Assembly (NCBI GenBank): GCA_002361935.1
Contig: DESD01000064.1
Coordinates: forward strand, 6,007-26,607
Length of the DNA stretch: 20,601 bases
Origin: Ruminococcaceae bacterium UBA3323
GTDB lineage: Bacteria; Bacillota; Clostridia; Oscillospirales; Acutalibacteraceae
Direction: 5' to 3'
The notes beneath the pieces are model-generated. The model did not search any database. It was not told the origin of the DNA and worked only from the letters and a program-made list of their open reading frames with translations. This document shows positions 1 through 8,055 of the stretch, in pieces. The position numbers and the translations under genes were made by a program. Each line of letters starts with the position of its first letter. Within the stretch, counting starts at the first letter, position 1.

Positions 1-127
1 AAAGAAAGATAAATTTGATACATTCAAACATTACCCCATTATATTAAATCGTTAGTATTATAAAACATCTCTTTTCATTTTTCAACATAAAATTAATCTT
101 TTTTTACAACAAAATATTTTACCCTAC

Positions 128-155
128 TTGATTTATTTTTTTTATGGTATATAAT
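128..155 (+). promoter_or_regulatory. Promoter of the small membrane protein gene
   Basis: A -35 box TTGATT (128-133) and a perfect -10 box TATAAT (150-155) are separated by 16 bases, a sigma-A-type arrangement. The expected transcript start near 162 leaves a leader of about 20 bases before the 45-codon gene. Bases 1-127 are very AT-rich and I see no gene or RNA in them. Confidence 0.6.
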
Positions 156-183
156 AAGATTATAGTTTCTCGCAGGAGGTAAA

Positions 184-321
184 ATGATGAAGAAAGAAAC
201 GCTTATTATCTGCATTTTAGTTGCGTTAATTATTCTGTGGATAACAGAAACGCTTGGTATGAAAAAAACATCAAGAATCCTCGGCGGAGCTGTTGATCTT
301 GGTTTTTCACTGTTAAGATGA
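184..321 (+). CDS. Small single-pass membrane protein, 45 aa, function unknown
   Basis: This short ORF starts ATG ATG and has an ideal ribosome binding site, AGGAGGT at 174-180, just upstream. The second ATG at 187 gives the more usual spacing and could be the true start. The product begins M-M-K-K-E, then has one hydrophobic segment at about residues 6-21 (LIICILVALIILWI), then a basic stretch (MKKTSR) and a short amphipathic tail ending in FSLLR. This predicts one membrane helix with both flanks short. It has its own promoter at 128-155 and its own terminator at 337-367, so it looks like a complete single-gene unit converging on the ABC permease gene. I do not recognise a family. Membrane insertion is inferred from hydrophobicity; the real-gene call rests on promoter, ribosome binding site and terminator together. 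Confidence 0.72.
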   Translation: MMKKETLIICILVALIILWITETLGMKKTSRILGGAVDLGFSLLR

Positions 322-336
322 ATTATAAAAGGACGA

Positions 337-367
337 GCCGCTGCTAATGCAGCGGCCCTTCTTTTTT
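337..367 (+). terminator. Intrinsic terminator of the small protein gene, possibly bidirectional
   Basis: The perfect 8-bp stem GCCGCTGC / GCAGCGGC (337-344 and 349-356) with a TAAT loop is followed by CCTTC and six T. It begins 15 bases after the stop at 319-321. The T run touches the stop codon of the convergent permease gene (367-369). Read on the minus strand the same stem is followed, at a distance, by a weaker TTTT, so it may also stop transcription from the ABC transporter operon. Confidence 0.85.
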
Positions 368-2316
368 CAAAACCTGTATCCAAGACTTTCAAAATACTTT
401 ATGATGTTTTTATCCGATTTATAAACATATATATCCGTATAATCAAGCAGATAATCCACTTCATATCCGTTTTTTATCACGTAATCGTTATCATACCTGA
501 TCATTTCAGCCGGACGCATCGTGCTCATCTTTTCTCTTTGCTCTTTTGAAGCCGAAGGGCTGAATCTATCAATCGTAATTTTGAAAAGAGAATCAGAATC
601 TCCAATTAAATCGTCTGAAAAATAATCATCTTCAAAGTCCTCATCATTATAAAAATTCGCATCAAAACCTGTATTCAGTATTGAAGCAAAATCTTTACCG
701 GAGTAATTCATCATATCCTTTTTAACAGCTTCCATAAGCGTTTTATAATCATCAAGTTCCAGATACTGAATATCCTCCTTATTTTCATCAGAGAAATCTG
801 CAATTACAAACAGAATTTCGTCATTTTCAAAACTCATCGGAGGAATTTGCTTAAGACACTCATCCGTTTTAAGGAACTCGACTGCTTCATTGCATACACT
901 TGATGCGTTTACATAGTAGGTGCGCAGAACCGTATCACCGTTTTTAAGATGATACTTCAGGCTGATTCTATTAACGGCATCCCAATCATATTTATCGTTG
1001 CCATTATAATACGTTTCAATCGTTTTATCCGAAATCATCTTTTTATGAAATATTGAAACAGCCGATTTTGCTTCATCTGTTGAAACAGTATAGGATTTAC
1101 CGTTGATATTATAAAATTCATCATTATAATAATAAGGTTCCGAAAGCAAACTGCTTAACAGACTGATACTTTGCGTATCATCATAATATTGATTGTTCAT
1201 TTCTACCGTTACACTTTCAACCTCACTTGCTTCGGGAACATAATCAACATACCCTGTTGCCTTTGGAATAAACCCAACACAGAAAACAACCATAACGGTT
1301 ATGGCAAAAGATGCTGCAAAACTTGCAAGTGTTAATTTATTAAACGGCTTTCTGTAAAACAGGGCCGTAATAATCAGCACAAACAAAATCATTACAACGA
1401 AAGCAATTATAAGATTAACATAAAAACGATTGGAAAAGCTTAAAACCGTAATCGCATCCGACAGAAGAAATACGGTTATCATTATAAACGGCAGAATTTT
1501 TCCCGAAATTGTTGTTTCGGCAACTTCTGCTCTTCTGCGCTTAAACGCAATCATCCCTGCAGCATACACAATCGCAGTTTGAATAACAAGCGCAATAACT
1601 ATAACCGGTACATTTTTCAGCCTTTCATTTACCGAGAAAACAGCGGAAGCAACAGGCGAAACAATGAAACCGTAATTATAATCAAGTGTAAAGCCCCATA
1701 TTGAATCAATATAACGGGACAGGCCTATTGCCGCTCCGAAAACGCCGGATACAGAAAAATAGCATAAAATGAAATAATGCCATTTTCTTCCCGATATTGC
1801 TGCACAAGCTGAAAACAGAGCAAAAACCGCTATGGAAGATAAGAAGGATATCAGAAAAAGCTTCGCAAATACGGCAATATCAAATGTATAGAACTTTGCA
1901 GGATAAATCACATTTGATTTAATCAGAAAAATTGAACCGGCAAAGGAAATTATATACGAAAGTACAATATTTAATACACAGAAAAAAGTGTTCGCATTAA
2001 AAATAGCTTCTCTTTTTACAGGCATTGCAAGCAGAAAATCAGACGCTCTTCTGCTGAATAATTCACGATACAGTATATACACAGTAATCAGAGATACAGC
2101 AAAGGAAAACATTGCTAAAACAGATGACAAAGATGCGCTGTAATCAATCGTTATATCCTCAGCCTCTAAGGGCTTCATACTAAGCCTTCCCGTTGCAATA
2201 AATGTTGTTATAAGAAGCGCAAAAAGCTGTGTCAAAATCAGGCCAACTGCATTCCGCCTGAAAACATTTTTTAATATCGGCACAAAGCCGCTTTGCTTCT
2301 GAGCCGCAGATTTCAT
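367..2316 (-). CDS. ABC-2-like transporter permease with large C-terminal domain (second copy)
   Basis: This 649-residue protein is the last gene of the GntR-regulated ABC operon. About nine hydrophobic segments fill residues 20-355. The rest, roughly 360-649, is hydrophilic and acidic, so it is probably a large domain outside the membrane. The loop R-R-A-S-D-F-L-L-A-M-P-V-K-R after the second membrane segment and the stretch KRRRAEVAE near residue 260 match the upstream permease, as does the end (SLGYRF versus ELGYKF). The two are therefore tandem paralogues that probably form a heterodimeric channel with the ATPase. The ATG at 2316 has GGAGGG seven bases upstream and lies 23 bp after the previous stop. 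The substrate is unknown. By analogy with B. subtilis ytr genes, a role in the response to envelope-active compounds is possible but not shown here. Confidence 0.85.
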   Translation of the reverse strand: MKSAAQKQSGFVPILKNVFRRNAVGLILTQLFALLITTFIATGRLSMKPLEAEDITIDYSASLSSVLAMFSFAVSLITVYILYRELFSRRASDFLLAMPVKREAIFNANTFFCVLNIVLSYIISFAGSIFLIKSNVIYPAKFYTFDIAVFAKLFLISFLSSIAVFALFSACAAISGRKWHYFILCYFSVSGVFGAAIGLSRYIDSIWGFTLDYNYGFIVSPVASAVFSVNERLKNVPVIVIALVIQTAIVYAAGMIAFKRRRAEVAETTISGKILPFIMITVFLLSDAITVLSFSNRFYVNLIIAFVVMILFVLIITALFYRKPFNKLTLASFAASFAITVMVVFCVGFIPKATGYVDYVPEASEVESVTVEMNNQYYDDTQSISLLSSLLSEPYYYNDEFYNINGKSYTVSTDEAKSAVSIFHKKMISDKTIETYYNGNDKYDWDAVNRISLKYHLKNGDTVLRTYYVNASSVCNEAVEFLKTDECLKQIPPMSFENDEILFVIADFSDENKEDIQYLELDDYKTLMEAVKKDMMNYSGKDFASILNTGFDANFYNDEDFEDDYFSDDLIGDSDSLFKITIDRFSPSASKEQREKMSTMRPAEMIRYDNDYVIKNGYEVDYLLDYTDIYVYKSDKNIIKYFESLGYRF

Positions 2317-2339
2317 AATCTGCCCTCCTTTTACCTAAT

Positions 2340-4319
2340 TTAAAATTTATAACCTAATTCTTTAAGATAAGAAACCGTATTTATATCCTCGGCAGTATTG
2401 AAATAAAAATAAAAGCTTTCAACCCATTCATTATCAGAATCGCTTTGCAAACCATGCTTATCATTATCTACAAGCATTTGCTTTGGAGAAAGCCTTTCCA
2501 GCCGTGCCCTTGAAGCATTATCAATGGATTTATTAAACCGATATAAACCTAATTCCAAATCGTATTTTGAATAGACTGATTCTACATACCACTTGCCTGT
2601 TTCCGTATCATACCGATAGTCGGTATCTAAATAAATTCCGGCAGCATCCACGAACCTGTAAGGATTCGAATTCTTCAAATCCTTGATTATACATTCGCAC
2701 AATCTGCTGATATCTATATCTTTCATAAATACAACATCATCATAAACAATGCTTTTAGGATAATCAAGCTGAACAGAACCATCATAATTTTCATTCCATG
2801 AAACATCATCAGCTGTTATAAAAAGGATATCCTTTGGCATAAACTCAATAATACCAAGCTGTTCTATACCTTCATCGGTTTTCAGAAGATCGGTATATTC
2901 ATCAACAACATCCTTTGTTGAGACACTGTAAAAGCGATTTATGATTTCACCATTCTGAAGCTTATATTCAATCCTGATGGACACACTGCCGTTATAATCA
3001 TCCTCCGAATAAACATTATTCCTTGTTTCATCGGACAGAATCTTTTGGTGAAGCTGAATTGTTTTTTCCTTGGCTTCATCGGTTGAAAACTCATATTTAT
3101 CTCTGTCGAAACACATATCTTTTTCAAAAGAATCCGATAGTTCTATATAACCGCGCCCATAAAGAATTTCAGCTACGTTGGAAGAACCATCATTACTATA
3201 ACTGCGAACTGTAACGGATTCTATTTCATCCTTTTCAGGAATATTATAAACAAAACTCTTTTCCGATAAAACCTGAACGGAAAACACACATAATGCTGAA
3301 ATTACCAATGTGCCGATAACACTTACCAAAACAGGCTTTGACATAGCTTTTCTGAAAAATACTGCAGATAAAACCACTGCCGTAACGGCAACAAGCATTA
3401 CTGCCGCAATTATCCTGATAACAAGAGAAACCTCATTGCCGATTCCAAGGCAGAAAAACACTTCCCCCAAAAAACCGACGGTTGTTAACACAGCAGGAAG
3501 CACCTTACCCGAAAGACCGTTTTCGGCAACCTCCGCCTTTCTTTTTTTGAATGACAAATAACCTGCAATATAAAAAGCTGCAAACTGAACAGCGGCAGAA
3601 GCAAAACATTTCCATGCTGATATATCCGTTATACTACTGATGGCCAGAGCCACGGCAGATACAGTATTTGCCTCACTAAGATTGAACCAGAAACCGTAAA
3701 TCGTATTTATATAGCAAAGAAAACCTAATATCAAAATATAGAGTATAACTGACGAAACAACGCACAAAAGAATATACTGCCATATTCTTCCGGCAACAAC
3801 GGCACACATGGCAAATATAGCATAAAACATGATTGTGACGGCAAAAGACATTAAAACATATTTTAAAAAAGCACCTGCTTGAAAATCGAAAAAACGAAAT
3901 GCCTTAATAACACCTGATTTCACTGCAACAATATTGGCTATGTAAAATATTGCATAGGAAACTGCAAAATTTATAAAACCGAAAACGAAATTAGCATTAA
4001 ACCATGCACCCCTTTTAATAGGAAGCGAAAAATAAAAATCAGATGCCCTTTTGCTATATATCCCACGAAACATAATTCCAATTAAAATAATGGCTTCAAA
4101 GGCACAGAAAACAGTAAAAATGGGAATACATTGATCTGAAAAAATTTCAGTTATATTATTTATTTTTTCTTGTTCAATATAATAGTTGTAATTATAGTTG
4201 ATATGCAAAAGCGAAATAAAAACCGCAGAAATCTGAAAAACAGTAAGCAATGCCGCATACCGGCGAATATTATATTTTAAAGCAGATAAAAAATCACAGG
4301 AAGAACTTATTGATGTCAT
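2340..4319 (-). CDS. ABC-2-like transporter permease with large C-terminal domain (first copy)
   Basis: This permease of about 659 residues lies downstream of the ATPase gene. I take the ATG at 4319, which has GGAGGT eight bases upstream. A GTG seven codons further up (4340) is in frame but has a poorer site. The gene overlaps the end of the ATPase gene by 26 bp, so translation is probably coupled. About nine membrane segments occupy the first 350 residues, with conserved K-R-A-S-D-F-Y-F-S-L-P-I-K-R and KKRKAEVAENGLSGK loops. A large soluble domain of about 290 residues follows. Both permeases share the sequence order I-P-E..E-I/V-E-S-V-T-V, S-T-D-E-A-K, L-K-T-D-E and F-I/V-xx-A-D in that domain, which indicates duplication. 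It should form the membrane channel with the other permease; substrate unknown. Confidence 0.85.
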   Translation of the reverse strand: MTSISSSCDFLSALKYNIRRYAALLTVFQISAVFISLLHINYNYNYYIEQEKINNITEIFSDQCIPIFTVFCAFEAIILIGIMFRGIYSKRASDFYFSLPIKRGAWFNANFVFGFINFAVSYAIFYIANIVAVKSGVIKAFRFFDFQAGAFLKYVLMSFAVTIMFYAIFAMCAVVAGRIWQYILLCVVSSVILYILILGFLCYINTIYGFWFNLSEANTVSAVALAISSITDISAWKCFASAAVQFAAFYIAGYLSFKKRKAEVAENGLSGKVLPAVLTTVGFLGEVFFCLGIGNEVSLVIRIIAAVMLVAVTAVVLSAVFFRKAMSKPVLVSVIGTLVISALCVFSVQVLSEKSFVYNIPEKDEIESVTVRSYSNDGSSNVAEILYGRGYIELSDSFEKDMCFDRDKYEFSTDEAKEKTIQLHQKILSDETRNNVYSEDDYNGSVSIRIEYKLQNGEIINRFYSVSTKDVVDEYTDLLKTDEGIEQLGIIEFMPKDILFITADDVSWNENYDGSVQLDYPKSIVYDDVVFMKDIDISRLCECIIKDLKNSNPYRFVDAAGIYLDTDYRYDTETGKWYVESVYSKYDLELGLYRFNKSIDNASRARLERLSPKQMLVDNDKHGLQSDSDNEWVESFYFYFNTAEDINTVSYLKELGYKF

Positions 4320-5196
4320 ATCCTGCCACCTCCATCTCACTTATAAACAGTTCTTCGAGAGTAAGAGGGAGCATTTCACTGAAGACAGGATTTGCGTTTT
4401 CAATAACCTCATAAATTTCATCCTCGCTGCCTTTTACGGTTATCTGAACCATTTTACCCTGATGCGTTTCTTTAACAATATTGAGCCTTTCTTTGATTGC
4501 ATTTATGCTTTCAGGGTTTTCAAGAACAAACTGAACACGGAAAACACCGATTGATGCACCGTCTATCTCCTGTTCCAGAAGAATTCCGCCAAGATGCAGA
4601 AGCCCGATATGATCACAGAAGCCCTCAAGCTCTCTTAAATTATGGCTTGCAATCACAACCGTTGCGTTTGTTTCGGCAACATATTCAATTAAAATCTTTT
4701 TAACAAGCTCGCGAATAACGGGATCCAGTCCGTCAAAAATCTCATCAAAAAGGATATAATCCGGCTTGTATGCAAGAGCCAGCATAATGGCACCCTGCCT
4801 TTGCATGCCCTTGCTCATCGTGGAAATCTTTTTTCTTGTATCTATCGGGAACACAGATTTTAAATAATTATATTCCTCTTCATCCCAAGAAGAATAAACA
4901 GATTTCAGATATTTTGCCATGCTTTCAACAGTAGAACCGGGGAAGAAATAAGGATAATCGGAAACATATGCAGTTCTTCCCTTAAGACGATTATTTTCAA
5001 AGGGCGTTTCGCCATCCATATAAACATTTCCGCTATCGGGCTGAAAAACGCCTGCAATAATTCTTAAAAGGGTGCTTTTTCCTGCTCCGTTTGAACCTAC
5101 CAATCCGAAAACAGAGCCGTTTGCAACAGAAAAGGATATCTCATTTAATGCTTTTGTTTTACCAAAAGCTTTTGTTAAATTTTTAATTTCAATCAT
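4294..5196 (-). CDS. ABC transporter ATP-binding protein (YtrB-like)
   Basis: This 300-residue ATPase should energise the two downstream permeases. It has Walker A G-S-N-G-A-G-K-S-T (34-42), Walker B YILFDE (147-152, catalytic Glu 152) and the switch histidine in A-S-H-N (His185). The signature motif is unusual: M-S-K-G-M-Q in place of LSGGQ (127-132). The usual Q-loop glutamine region reads Y-V-S-D-Y-P. These variants are common in exporters regulated by YtrA-type repressors. The ATG at 5196 is preferred over one at 5220 because GGGAG sits about nine bases upstream of it. This start overlaps the GntR stop by 8 bp, so regulator and ATPase are translationally linked. The last 90 residues form an accessory domain. 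Family is sure; cargo and direction of transport are not. Confidence 0.92.
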   Translation of the reverse strand: MIEIKNLTKAFGKTKALNEISFSVANGSVFGLVGSNGAGKSTLLRIIAGVFQPDSGNVYMDGETPFENNRLKGRTAYVSDYPYFFPGSTVESMAKYLKSVYSSWDEEEYNYLKSVFPIDTRKKISTMSKGMQRQGAIMLALAYKPDYILFDEIFDGLDPVIRELVKKILIEYVAETNATVVIASHNLRELEGFCDHIGLLHLGGILLEQEIDGASIGVFRVQFVLENPESINAIKERLNIVKETHQGKMVQITVKGSEDEIYEVIENANPVFSEMLPLTLEELFISEMEVAGYDINKFFL

Positions 5197-5560
5197 TGTC
5201 TTTTTTCTCCCAGATTTCATTTACAATTTCCAGAACAGCATCTTTTTCAACACCTGAATTTTTGGCATCACGAAGCGCATTTCTTATTTCGTCAGCAGCA
5301 ATTTTATTAAAGGTTGCCAAACTTTCCGTTCCTTTAATAAAAACACCTTTTCCCGCAACTGTATAAATAACATTCTTGGCTTCAAGATTTTTATATGCTT
5401 TTGAAACTGTGTTCGGATTGATTCCGAGTTCGCACGCAAGCGCCCTTACAGATGGGAGCATACTGTTTTTTTCATATATGCCTAAATTGATATATCTTAC
5501 GATATTCTTCTCAAGCTGAATATAAATCGGATCTTTGCTTTTTACATCGAGCGAAAACAT
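5189..5560 (-). CDS. GntR family transcriptional regulator, YtrA subfamily
   Basis: This 123-residue protein has the compact YtrA layout: a winged helix-turn-helix of about 70 residues (P-I-Y-I-Q-L near the start, LPSVRALACELGINPNTVSKAYKNLE as the recognition region, G-K-G-V-F-I wing) and a short helical tail of about 45 residues instead of a ligand-binding domain. The ATG at 5560 has AAGGGGAG seven bases upstream, so the in-frame ATG eight codons earlier is unlikely to be used. It heads the ABC transporter operon and probably represses it by binding the inverted repeat at 5598-5620. The inducer is unknown. In B. subtilis the related YtrA controls a cell-envelope-stress ABC operon; the same role here is inference. 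Confidence 0.9.
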   Translation of the reverse strand: MFSLDVKSKDPIYIQLEKNIVRYINLGIYEKNSMLPSVRALACELGINPNTVSKAYKNLEAKNVIYTVAGKGVFIKGTESLATFNKIAADEIRNALRDAKNSGVEKDAVLEIVNEIWEKKDND

Positions 5561-5597
5561 ATATAAACTCCCCTTCCTGAACAATTTTATCCAAATT

Positions 5598-5620
5598 CTG
5601 TACTATTGTATATAGTACAG
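5598..5620. promoter_or_regulatory. Putative GntR/YtrA operator
   Basis: A perfect inverted repeat, CTGTACTAT - 5 bases - ATAGTACAG, lies between the -10 box and the regulator's ribosome binding site, directly after the expected transcript start. Its outer GTAC/GTAC half-sites fit the GT...AC palindromes bound by GntR proteins. The position suggests autorepression by blocking transcript initiation or elongation. Confidence 0.75.
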
Positions 5621-5631
5621 TTTTCATTTTT

Positions 5632-5660
5632 AACATATCATATTAAAATTCTTTTGTCAA
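5632..5660 (-). promoter_or_regulatory. Promoter of the GntR-ABC transporter operon
   Basis: On the minus strand a perfect -35 TTGACA (5655-5660) is followed after 17 bases by a moderate -10 TATGTT (5632-5637). The expected start near 5625 lies at the edge of the inverted repeat 5598-5620. A strong -35 with a poor -10 next to an operator suits a repressed, inducible promoter. Confidence 0.65.
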
Positions 5661-5723
5661 CCAAAACAGACTATAATAAAATATCAATACTTTTGCAGCA
5701 AATGCGAACCCTCTATGTATAGC

Positions 5724-5746
5724 AAAAAGGCGATGTTTCCATCGCC
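5724..5746 (-). terminator. Intrinsic terminator of the aromatic/lipid kinase operon
   Basis: On the minus strand GGCGATG - GAAA - CATCGCC forms a 7-bp stem with a GNRA-type tetraloop, followed at once by five T. It starts eight bases after the lipid kinase stop and closes the eight-gene run that begins at tyrA. Confidence 0.88.
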
Positions 5747-5753
5747 CTGAGAA

Positions 5754-6710
5754 TTATTCAATAGGAAAACAAAGCTTAAGTGCACTTTTCTCTATTTTAA
5801 AGCAAACCTCACTGTAGTCAAAGTTTTCGCCGTCACAGTTACCAAGAAGCGGACTTCCGTCTGTTGACCAGATTCTTCCGCCCGTAATATATCCTGTATT
5901 AACCTTATCGGAATGAAGATGGGCTGTTCCCGCATTATATCTCGGAATAAGCGGAAGTGCCTCTTTAAGACTTACGGCATCAACAAGCGCATAATCAAGA
6001 AGCCCGTCATCAAGCCTTGAATCGGGAGCAGGACAGAATCCACCGCCGTAATAGCTGCCGTTGCACACGGCAAAAAGCGTATAGTCCTTTGGCTCACCGT
6101 TAATTTTATACGGCCTTCCGCTGTCATCAATACAATCCAAATCAATATTTATTTGATATTTAAGAGATTGCAGAATACACGGAATAACAGCAAGATTGTA
6201 GGACTGATGACCGAGAAATTTAACCTTATCTGCCATTTTTTTGCCGAGCGTTTCTACCTTTGTATCAAGACCATAGCTCATAACATTGATACACTTTTCG
6301 CCGTTGTAATCAATCAGATCAATTGGCTTAACATTGTATTTCAGTGAGCCGTTGTGCAAACCGAATGCCTTTACAATCTTTAAGGCATCCAGCTTTTTTG
6401 TTCCGTAAACCTTTTTTGCGAAATCGTTGCCTGTGCCGAAAGGAAGAATCATAAGCGGCGTATCTGTATGTGCAAGACCGTTCGCCGCTTCATGAACCGT
6501 GCCGTCACCGCCGCAGGTTACAATAACGCAGTCCTTTCCGAATTTTGCTGCATAATCCGCCGCAATTTCCTTAGCGTGACCTTTATAATGCGTTTCTTCA
6601 ATAATCATTTCGGCATCTGCATTCCATCTGAATGAAGATTGAACTTCCTTAAAAAGAAGCTGTTTATCTTTATTGCCCGCGATAGGGTTTTCTATAAAAA
6701 CATATTTCAC
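5754..6710 (-). CDS. Diacylglycerol kinase family lipid kinase (YegS/DagK-like)
   Basis: This 318-residue soluble enzyme probably phosphorylates diacylglycerol or a related lipid with ATP, returning it to phospholipid synthesis. It carries the catalytic-domain motifs G-G-D-G-T-V-H-E (67-74) and P-F-G-T-G-N-D-F-A (90-98), and D-D-G-L-L-D near residue 235, typical of the DAGK_cat family. The length is normal for DgkB/YegS-type proteins. The start is GTG, with AGGAG eight bases upstream. It is the last gene of the long minus-strand run, 22 bp after galK. With the TVP38-type membrane protein two genes upstream it could reflect a membrane-lipid function, but that is a guess; exact substrate unknown. 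Confidence 0.9.
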   Translation of the reverse strand: MKYVFIENPIAGNKDKQLLFKEVQSSFRWNADAEMIIEETHYKGHAKEIAADYAAKFGKDCVIVTCGGDGTVHEAANGLAHTDTPLMILPFGTGNDFAKKVYGTKKLDALKIVKAFGLHNGSLKYNVKPIDLIDYNGEKCINVMSYGLDTKVETLGKKMADKVKFLGHQSYNLAVIPCILQSLKYQINIDLDCIDDSGRPYKINGEPKDYTLFAVCNGSYYGGGFCPAPDSRLDDGLLDYALVDAVSLKEALPLIPRYNAGTAHLHSDKVNTGYITGGRIWSTDGSPLLGNCDGENFDYSEVCFKIEKSALKLCFPIE

Positions 6711-6732
6711 AGTTTTTTCTCCTGATTAAAAA

Positions 6733-8013
6733 TCACATTACTTTTGTTCCGCCAACCGGGCGAATAATAAGAACATGGCAATTCCCCAGTCCGAAAACAC
6801 TTTCCATTGCCGCTTTATAATCATCAAGCAGTTCATTGGGAACAAATGCCTGAATTGTTCCTGCAAAACCGCCGCCGTGAACACGATAAGCACCTTTTCC
6901 CCTAAGCATTTCCTCGGAGATGCAAAGTGCAAGCGAAAGCTTCTGTTCTGTCGGATTTGCCGGTGAATAAACATTCTGATTAAGCATATATGACGATTTT
7001 CCGCTATCAACAATAATTTCCTTAAACGCTTCAAAATCGTTGCTTTCAAGGGCTTCAACGGCTTTATCCACACGGATATTTTCATTATAGAAATGATATG
7101 CACGGAGAATTGCACGGTCATTTACCTTATCCTTAATCTGTGCAACAGCATTTTTAAAATCGCTGTATTCAATTTCACGAAGCACTTTTTTGCCCATAGC
7201 CTGCGCAACGCTTTCCATTTCTCCTCTTACAGCCGCATAATCATCCGTTAAATCACTGTGGTTGCCGCCTGTGTCCACAATGCAAAGTGAATGGCCGCTT
7301 TGTGAAAAATCAAACTCTACCTTTTTGATAACAGGATTTTCCGTTGATTTAAAATCAATTGTAACAAAGGTGCCGACGGAAGAAGCCATCTGATCAAGAA
7401 GTCCGCACGGCTTACCAAAGAATACATTTTCACTGTACTGTGCAATTTTAGCAATATCAACTGCGCTTATTTTACCATCGTTGAAAAGATAGGATACAGT
7501 TGTACCAAGCAGCACCTCAAACGCAGCAGAGGAAGAAAGGCCGCTTCCGCCCATAACATCAGAGGTTGTTATCGCATCAAATCCGCCGATTTTATAACCC
7601 ATATCCTTAATTTTGGCAACAACACCCCTTACCATAGCTGTTGAATGGCCGAACTCCGTTTCATCGGGCAAAAGCTTTTCAATATCAACAACATTCAAAG
7701 CATGGCCGATTGACTGTACCCGAACAATATTGTTTAAGCTTGGAGCGCATACGGCAATTGCATCCAGATTAATAGATGCTGCCATAACCTTGCCGTTATT
7801 ATGATCGGTATGATTTCCGCATACCTCTGTTCTTCCCGGTGCAGATGTAATGATAATATCCCTGTCTTCCCCAAAGATATTAATAAATTCCCGGATTGTG
7901 CTTATGTAACGTTTCCTCTGTGCCTCAACAGCCGAGTCCAGCACATAAACTGCCTTTAGCTTTTCATCCATTCTGCCGTCAGCAATAGCCTCAATATATT
8001 CCTGTGGTTTCAT
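6733..8013 (-). CDS. galK: Galactokinase
   Basis: This GHMP kinase of 426 residues should phosphorylate galactose to galactose-1-phosphate (Leloir pathway, cytoplasm). It has the galactokinase signature G-R-T-E-V-C-G-N-H-T-D-H-N (60-72), the nucleotide loop G-G-S-G-L-S-S-S-A-A (155-164), the catalytic Asp in G-L-L-D-Q (Asp207) and the third motif V-H-G-G-G-F-A-G-T near the C-terminus. It is about 40 residues longer than the E. coli enzyme, mostly at the N-terminus before the signature. AGGAG lies six bases before the ATG. No galT, galE or sugar transporter is nearby; it sits between a TVP38-type protein and a lipid kinase at the end of an aromatic operon, an unusual place. The GRTEVxGNHTDHN signature favours galactose over other sugars. 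Confidence 0.93.
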   Translation of the reverse strand: MKPQEYIEAIADGRMDEKLKAVYVLDSAVEAQRKRYISTIREFINIFGEDRDIIITSAPGRTEVCGNHTDHNNGKVMAASINLDAIAVCAPSLNNIVRVQSIGHALNVVDIEKLLPDETEFGHSTAMVRGVVAKIKDMGYKIGGFDAITTSDVMGGSGLSSSAAFEVLLGTTVSYLFNDGKISAVDIAKIAQYSENVFFGKPCGLLDQMASSVGTFVTIDFKSTENPVIKKVEFDFSQSGHSLCIVDTGGNHSDLTDDYAAVRGEMESVAQAMGKKVLREIEYSDFKNAVAQIKDKVNDRAILRAYHFYNENIRVDKAVEALESNDFEAFKEIIVDSGKSSYMLNQNVYSPANPTEQKLSLALCISEEMLRGKGAYRVHGGGFAGTIQAFVPNELLDDYKAAMESVFGLGNCHVLIIRPVGGTKVM

Positions 8014-8055
8014 ATTTTTCTCCTTTCAAAAGGGCAAGCCCTTATACATCTTAAT

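Noticed and set aside
93..392. 99-residue open frame on the minus strand opposite the small membrane protein gene
   Set aside because: It has low-complexity composition, no ribosome binding site, and runs through the promoter and terminator of the plus-strand gene.
4320..4340. Longer permease start at the GTG at 4340
   Set aside because: The ATG at 4319 has GGAGGT eight bases upstream; the GTG version adds a non-hydrophobic tail and has a worse site.
8030..8043. Palindrome AAGGGCTTGCCCTT between the VTT gene and galK, followed by TTTT on the minus strand
   Set aside because: The stem is at most 5 bp and the T run is interrupted; too weak for a terminator.
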